This document shows positions 6,145-9,328 of a stretch of 9,328 bases of DNA, one piece after another. Origin of the DNA: CAZXCQ01 sp964639275 (lineage in GTDB: Bacteria; Desulfobacterota; DSM-4660; Desulfatiglandales; Desulfatiglandaceae); assembly GCA_964639275.1 (NCBI GenBank), contig CAZXCQ010000249.1, positions 1 through 9,328 on the forward strand, read 5' to 3'. Made by a program: the position numbers and the translations under genes. The notes under the pieces were generated by a model. It was not told where the DNA came from. It was given only the letters and a program-made list of their open reading frames with translations, and made no database searches. Numbering within the stretch: position 1 is the stretch's first letter; the number at the start of each line of letters is the position of its first letter.

Positions 6145-6207
6145 TGCTCGACCTGAGTCCTTCCGCTGTTACCGGACCGCTGATAACTTTACAGGAGTGC
6201 AAAAGAT

Positions 6208-6477
6208 ATGACAACCCGGAAGACGTCTCATCTATGGCTCATTAATGTGGTGTCCTTCGTGCTGTTTGTAATATTGAGCATTACCGGTCTGATCAACTGG
6301 CTGGTCTTGCCCAAAGGATATGCCGCAAAGGGAGGTTTTCTGGTTACTTTAAGGCATTTTCTTGTTGAGATCCATGAATGGGCCGCCCTTGGATTCATGG
6401 TCACGATTGTTATACATGTCTTCTTTCACTGGACCTACGTAAGATCCAATTTGAAGAAAAATAACATCCTGAAATAA
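6208..6477 (+). CDS. DUF4405-like membrane protein
   Basis: This 89-residue protein has two membrane helices (about 11-34 and 56-76) and resembles DUF4405, a cytochrome-b-like membrane domain. The first helix has NVVSFVLFVILSITGLINWL. The second region reads RHFLVEIHEWAALGFMVTIV then IHVFFHWTYV, with His50, His56, His70 and His74. In relatives these histidines are spaced for possible heme or quinone interaction, although heme binding here is inference. A ribosome site, AGGAGTG, precedes the ATG at a normal distance. It follows the duplicated membrane protein and may share its transcript. No cytochrome or quinone enzyme partner is visible beside it. Confidence 0.75.
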   Translation: MTTRKTSHLWLINVVSFVLFVILSITGLINWLVLPKGYAAKGGFLVTLRHFLVEIHEWAALGFMVTIVIHVFFHWTYVRSNLKKNNILK

Positions 6478-6489
6478 TTAATTAAATCA

Positions 6490-6609
6490 TCAAAAAATAA
6501 AACAGATTAGTCCACACCACGACATATAGACATTGGCTTTGAAGGGAAGTCTCAGTGGCTTCTCCAAAATTTCATCAGTTCCAGGTAGCCACTCAAAGGG
6601 ATTTTTCAC
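6490..6609 (-). other. Possible 39-residue frame behind the ferredoxin gene
   Basis: Downstream of the minus-strand ferredoxin gene, and in the same frame as its stop codon, the sequence stays open. From a GTG at 6607-6609 it reads VKNPFEWLPGTDEILEKPLR, then LPFKANVYMSWCGLICFIF, ending at 6490-6492. The residue mix is protein-like, but GAAGGA abuts the GTG with no spacer, so this start is poor. It could be a former C-terminal extension of the upstream protein, a small separate gene, or chance. I do not recognise it. Otherwise the 6478-6654 spacer shows only an AT-rich stretch near 6478-6502. Confidence 0.22.
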
Positions 6610-6654
6610 TCCTTCAAAGGTTGACTGACTCCCGCTTTTTCTGGGCGTGGTTGT

Positions 6655-7725
6655 TTATTGCTGAGCCGCGGCCAATAACTCTCTTTCAGTTTTGACCTTT
6701 ATCAGGGTATCCCAATAGTTTTTTGGGGGTGCGGTTGTGTCAGGCTTGGCCACAAGAGATATGGCCTCCTCCGGGCAAGTTGAGACGCATAAGCCGCAGC
6801 CGATGCACCTGCCGTCCACTATCTCCGATGCATCCTCTCCCTCTTCGATCGCATCCATCTGGCATCTGTCCATGCATTGTCCGCAGGCGATGCAAAGATC
6901 AGGATCAATTTTTGCCTGGTAGTAGGACTGGATAAAATCGGCTGGTCTCGGTAACATCTTGGTGTTTTTGAGAATGGGGCAGCAGCATGAGCAACAGCAA
7001 CAAATGGCTGCAATGTTCTGGCTGTTCGTGGGAGAAAGCACCAGCCCTGCCTCTTCTGCCCGATCAAGGAGTTTTAATGCCTCGTCGGTATTGACAGCCC
7101 TGCCCATCTTGTTGTCAAGGTAATACTGGGCAAAATCTCCAAATCCGATACAGGTCTCCTGCGGCATATCGCATTTATTCCCCAGCAATCCCTGTTCCTT
7201 GCGGCAAATGCATTGCTGGACACAAATGAGATCCTGCTCCTTTACTAGCTCCCGTACCTTGTTGTAAGTCTCTACTGCAGGGACAGCCTTAATAGAGGAT
7301 TCCACCGGAATTACACGCATCTGTTTTGTCTTAATCGCCATCAGAGAAAGCCCAAGATATGGCAGGTATTCCTCAAAAAGTTCACAAAATTCCCTGTCGA
7401 GTGTATTGAGTTGAAACTCGTAGATACCCACAACAAATTGGAATGCCTGGTAGAGCGCCTTGTCTCCTTCCCGAACCCTGAAGATAAGACCTTTTTGAGC
7501 CATCTCCTCTAGCTTTTCGGTCAATTCCGACTCATCGATTCCGGTCCGAGCCGCGATCGCCGGAACCTCTTCCGGTTCCCTGTCTAATTTCATCGTAAGT
7601 TCTGCCTGCTCCGGAGTAAAAAGCTTCTTCAAGATCTTGATTTCAACACCGGTCGGGGTAGCGGGAAACCCTGCCGGCAGCGCGTCGATAAATTCTCTTA
7701 GTCTGGTGTAAACATCTTCGCTCAT
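6655..7725 (-). CDS. Winged-helix-like protein with Cys-run and two 4Fe-4S clusters
   Basis: This 356-residue protein appears to join a DNA-binding-like N-terminus to iron-sulfur domains. Residues about 25-90 (VEIKILKKLFTPEQ...ESELTEKLEEMAQKGLIFRV) resemble a winged helix. A middle region carries CVQQCICR (Cys 168, 172, 174) with Cys185 and Cys192. Then comes AAICCCCSCCCPIL, seven cysteines within residues 242-249. The C-terminus has two standard ferredoxin motifs, CIACGQCMDRC (278-288) and CIGCGLCVSTCP (307-318). There is no signal peptide, so it is cytoplasmic. Similar proteins are widespread in anaerobic Desulfobacterota and archaea, usually annotated only as 4Fe-4S proteins, and redox sensing or electron transfer is plausible. 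ATG at 7725 is chosen because AAAGGAGA lies seven bases ahead; a TTG at 7743 would place that site inside the gene. It is monocistronic as far as can be seen. Confidence 0.82.
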   Translation of the reverse strand: MSEDVYTRLREFIDALPAGFPATPTGVEIKILKKLFTPEQAELTMKLDREPEEVPAIAARTGIDESELTEKLEEMAQKGLIFRVREGDKALYQAFQFVVGIYEFQLNTLDREFCELFEEYLPYLGLSLMAIKTKQMRVIPVESSIKAVPAVETYNKVRELVKEQDLICVQQCICRKEQGLLGNKCDMPQETCIGFGDFAQYYLDNKMGRAVNTDEALKLLDRAEEAGLVLSPTNSQNIAAICCCCSCCCPILKNTKMLPRPADFIQSYYQAKIDPDLCIACGQCMDRCQMDAIEEGEDASEIVDGRCIGCGLCVSTCPEEAISLVAKPDTTAPPKNYWDTLIKVKTERELLAAAQQ

Positions 7726-7756
7726 AACATTGTCTCCTTTCAATAACTAACGATAT

Positions 7757-7804
7757 GGCCTCCATAATTCAATTTGTAAGTAGCTATACACTTTTCAGGA
7801 GGCC
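7757..7804. repeat. Inverted repeat GGCCTCC/GGAGGCC
   Basis: Seven-base perfect arms at 7757-7763 and 7798-7804 are separated by 34 bases of AT-rich sequence. They lie 32 to 79 bases before the ferredoxin-protein start codon. They could be paired half-sites for a regulator or the base of an RNA hairpin in its leader. No function can be assigned. Confidence 0.3.
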
Positions 7805-7981
7805 AACTTCATTTGCTGGATCACGATGCTCCCAACAGGCGAGCTAGGCCCATCAGGAGCCGGACATACACATTTTGAAGGGTTTTCTCATGGGGTAACC
7901 TCTGGTTTGAGGCTGAATGAGTGGTGAAGAAACCTATAATGACAAGAAGTACCCTATGTCAAGAAAAATTGGGAAAAAGGC

Positions 7982-8001
7982 AGTCAAGTCTTCTTTTGAC
8001 T
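7982..8001. repeat. Short inverted repeat AGTCAA/TTGACT
   Basis: Six-base arms at 7982-7987 and 7996-8001 enclose an 8-base loop, about 65 bases upstream of the dehydrogenase promoter candidate. This is a possible operator or weak hairpin, and chance is likely enough that confidence is low. Confidence 0.2.
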
Positions 8002-8066
8002 CATGTTCATTGCAGATCTCGGGTTCTAAGGCCTGCGCAGAAATAAGTTCACATTTTTTGTAGGTT

Positions 8067-8095
8067 TTGTTAAGTTTTTACAAGGTTTTTATGAT
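8067..8095 (+). promoter_or_regulatory. Probable sigma70-type promoter for the dehydrogenase
   Basis: TTGTTA (8067-8072) and TATGAT (8090-8095) are separated by the ideal 17 bases within T-rich DNA. Four of six and five of six bases match the consensus. The start of transcription would be near 8102, giving a leader of roughly 160 bases before the ATG. Assigned by eye. Confidence 0.45.
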
Positions 8096-8263
8096 TTTGG
8101 CGCCTGCTCTTCAATGCCGGGATATCCCTTTGAAATGAGATCGGGTGATAATAAAGAACGCCAAGCTTTTGAAAGATTTTGAAGACAGACTCATAAGAGA
8201 CGGATGGAATGATTGTTTGTGTTAAGGTCTGATTTGACACCAGAAGAGAAGGGAGGATTAAAC

Positions 8264-9010
8264 ATGCGTTTAGAGGGAAAGGTTGCGGTGGTCACAGGCG
8301 CTGCTTCGGGTTTGGGAAGAGGGGTGGCCGTCAGGTTTGCAAAAGAGGGAGCCAGACTCCTTTTGGCGGACGTCAATGAAGATGGACTCGAGGAGACGAA
8401 GAAGTTGACGGGCCTCAACGACGATGCCGTGAGACTCGAAAAGGTAGATGTGACAGATTATGCCGATGTGACACGCATGATCTCAAGCGCTGTTGACAAA
8501 TTCGGTCGTATTGATATCGAGACCAATATTGCGGGAATTATCATACGAAAATCCTTAATCGAGCATGACATAGAGGACTGGGAGAAAGTTATTCGAATCA
8601 ATCTGACCGGCGTCTTTTATTGCGTCAAGGCGGTTGCCCCCATCATGCTTGAACAGAGATATGGAAAGATAGTGAACATGGGCTCCATTGCAGGGATGTT
8701 GGGTTACGGCTACCCTTCTTACAGTGCCTCGAAGGCAGGCGTGGTTAACCTGACAAGGGAACTCTCCATGGAGCTGGCTCCTTCCAACATCAACGTCAAT
8801 GCCATCTGCCCGGGGGTCATTCTGACACCAATGACAAAAGCAGATGTCGCAGAGCAGTATCTTGCACGAACCCCACAGGGCCGGTTGGGTGACCCTGAGG
8901 ATGTAGCCTCTGCGGCGGTCTATCTGGCCTCTGATGAGGCAGGGTTTGTGAACGGCACAACCCTTGTTATTGACGGGGGGGCGATCGGCGGCTTTAAGTA
9001 CTTTGATTAG
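8264..9010 (+). CDS. Short-chain dehydrogenase/reductase (FabG-like)
   Basis: This 248-residue classical SDR is a cytoplasmic NAD(P)-dependent oxidoreductase of the 3-oxoacyl-ACP reductase / alcohol dehydrogenase type. Its cofactor motif is TGAASGLGRG (11-20). Asp36 after the second strand (LLLADVNED) points to NAD(H) and not NADP(H). The catalytic residues are Ser141 (NMGSIAG), Tyr153 and Lys157 (SYSASKAG), with a helix-4 Asn in INLTGVFY. PGVILTPM and the DGG near the C-terminus are typical. The usual NNAG motif reads TNIAGI at 87-92, a less common variant. The start ATG at 8264 follows GGGAGG at a good distance; an upstream TTG at 8213 would add 17 unlikely residues. The substrate cannot be told. 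It appears to be a single-gene unit facing an oppositely oriented ABC transporter. Confidence 0.92.
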   Translation: MRLEGKVAVVTGAASGLGRGVAVRFAKEGARLLLADVNEDGLEETKKLTGLNDDAVRLEKVDVTDYADVTRMISSAVDKFGRIDIETNIAGIIIRKSLIEHDIEDWEKVIRINLTGVFYCVKAVAPIMLEQRYGKIVNMGSIAGMLGYGYPSYSASKAGVVNLTRELSMELAPSNINVNAICPGVILTPMTKADVAEQYLARTPQGRLGDPEDVASAAVYLASDEAGFVNGTTLVIDGGAIGGFKYFD

Positions 9011-9041
9011 ATGGTTGGCATTCAAGGGTCAATTATGAGAC

Positions 9042-9071
9042 GGTTAACAAGCCTTGTACCGAGCGTTAACC
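9042..9071. terminator. Hairpin between converging genes
   Basis: GGTTAAC (9042-9048) and GTTAACC (9065-9071) can pair into a 7-bp stem with a 16-base loop. They lie between the dehydrogenase end and the minus-strand ABC gene, whose stop codon overlaps the right arm. The plus-strand sequence after it, CTTCTTTTAG, is only mildly T-rich. It is a plausible but weak shared terminator. Confidence 0.35.
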
Positions 9072-9328
9072 TTCTTTTAGCTTACTCAGCCTATGATAGA
9101 CCCCTTCAAGGGCGAGGAGTTCTTCATGGGTTCCCTGCTCAATGATGCGGCCGTGGTGTATGACAAGGATTCGATGGGCGTTTCTGATGGTGGAGAGCCT
9201 GTGAGCCACTACAAGTGTGGTCCGTTGTTGGGCCATCCGGGAAATAGCCTCCTGGATCAACCGCTCCGTCTCAGGATCCACGCTGGAGGTGGCCTCGTCC
9301 AGGATGAGCATCCTCGGGTTATGGGCCA
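9066..9328 (-). CDS. ABC exporter ATP-binding domain, C-terminal end (partial)
   Basis: This is the last 87 residues of an ABC transporter protein that continues past the right edge of the window. The visible part includes AHNPRMLILDEATSSVDPET (Walker B and catalytic Glu, D-loop), TLVVAHRLSTIRNAHRILVI (H-loop His) and HHGRIIEQGTHEELLALEGV. It ends YHRLSKLKEG. The sequence is typical of type IV exporters that fuse a six-helix membrane domain to this ATPase (MsbA/LmrA-like), which pump lipids, drugs or peptides. The membrane part, if present, is outside the window, so the substrate cannot be judged. The apparent ATG at 9309-9311 is internal, because the frame stays in family sequence upstream of it. 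Confidence 0.9.
   Translation of the reverse strand, partial: AHNPRMLILDEATSSVDPETERLIQEAISRMAQQRTTLVVAHRLSTIRNAHRILVIHHGRIIEQGTHEELLALEGVYHRLSKLKEG

Larger units (their letters stand above)
7744..8263. other. 520-bp divergent non-coding region
   Basis: No convincing gene lies between the ferredoxin gene and the dehydrogenase gene. Visible structure is an inverted repeat GGCCTCC/GGAGGCC near the ferredoxin gene, a smaller one (AGTCAA/TTGACT), and an AT- and T-rich block at about 8046-8098 that contains a promoter candidate. Short open frames on both strands around 7805-7920 have no ribosome sites and no recognisable motifs. The region is long for a simple divergent promoter, so it may hold relic DNA or a leader RNA. 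Confidence 0.5.

Noticed and set aside
6723..6935. Plus-strand frames opposite the ferredoxin domains
   Set aside because: They are shadows of the cysteine-rich minus-strand gene.
7805..7923. Short open frames on both strands suggesting another gene relic
   Set aside because: No frame contains a recognisable motif or a ribosome site, and the different frames look equally random.
8234..8239. TTGACA as a -35 box for the dehydrogenase
   Set aside because: It lies only about 25 bases before the start codon, so any matching -10 box would fall on or after the ribosome site and start codon.
1..9328. Insertion sequence, phage or defence system as the cause of the gene decay
   Set aside because: No transposase, integrase, terminal inverted repeats with target duplications, or toxin-antitoxin and nuclease motifs were found.

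Overview
The window most likely comes from an anaerobic member of the Desulfobacterota (the former Deltaproteobacteria) or a near relative. The grounds are gene content and not a marker gene. They are a RACo-type corrinoid-protein activator, a MinD/Mrp-like ATPase carrying an inserted ferredoxin domain, a DUF134 regulator paired with a glycine-rich DUF5320 protein, an FmdB zinc ribbon with a cysteine-rich tail, and a polyferredoxin-like regulator. All of these are common in sulfate reducers, syntrophs and acetogen-like bacteria. No rRNA, tRNA, CRISPR array, integrase or insertion sequence was seen.

Layout, left half (1-3800, all plus strand). A badly eroded thioredoxin is followed by a frameshifted and shortened ferredoxin-type ATPase. 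Next come a very short DUF5320-like reading frame and a full-length, apparently intact 639-residue [2Fe-2S]/ASKHA protein of the RACo (DUF4445) family. A broken universal stress protein and a small FmdB-like zinc ribbon protein close this half. Intact and ruined genes alternate, and several ruined ones show internal deletions and lost key residues as well as a shifted frame.

Layout, middle (3800-6480). A minus-strand two-gene unit encodes a DUF134 DNA-binding protein and a Gly/Arg/Tyr-rich DUF5320 protein. Its probable promoter is overlapped and flanked by copies of TTATGCTC, which suggests self-regulation. Divergent from it is a broken proline-iminopeptidase-like hydrolase, then an unidentified C-terminal fragment, then two small membrane proteins. 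One of these has a clear internal duplication and the other is a histidine-bearing DUF4405 protein.

Layout, right half (6480-9328). A minus-strand winged-helix/ferredoxin protein contains a run of seven cysteines in eight residues. It is divergent across about 520 bp of non-coding DNA from a short-chain dehydrogenase with a plausible sigma70-type promoter. The window ends inside a minus-strand ABC exporter ATPase domain.

The genes do not form one pathway that can be read from the sequence. The shared theme is iron-sulfur and corrinoid redox chemistry: RACo, the ferredoxin-ATPase, the DUF134/DUF5320 pair that in other genomes travels with such ATPases, and the cysteine-rich ferredoxin protein. 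I did not find a clear new multi-gene system. The best leads are the Cys-run ferredoxin regulator, the DUF134 operator arrangement, the duplicated membrane protein, and the contrast between gene decay and an intact RACo gene.
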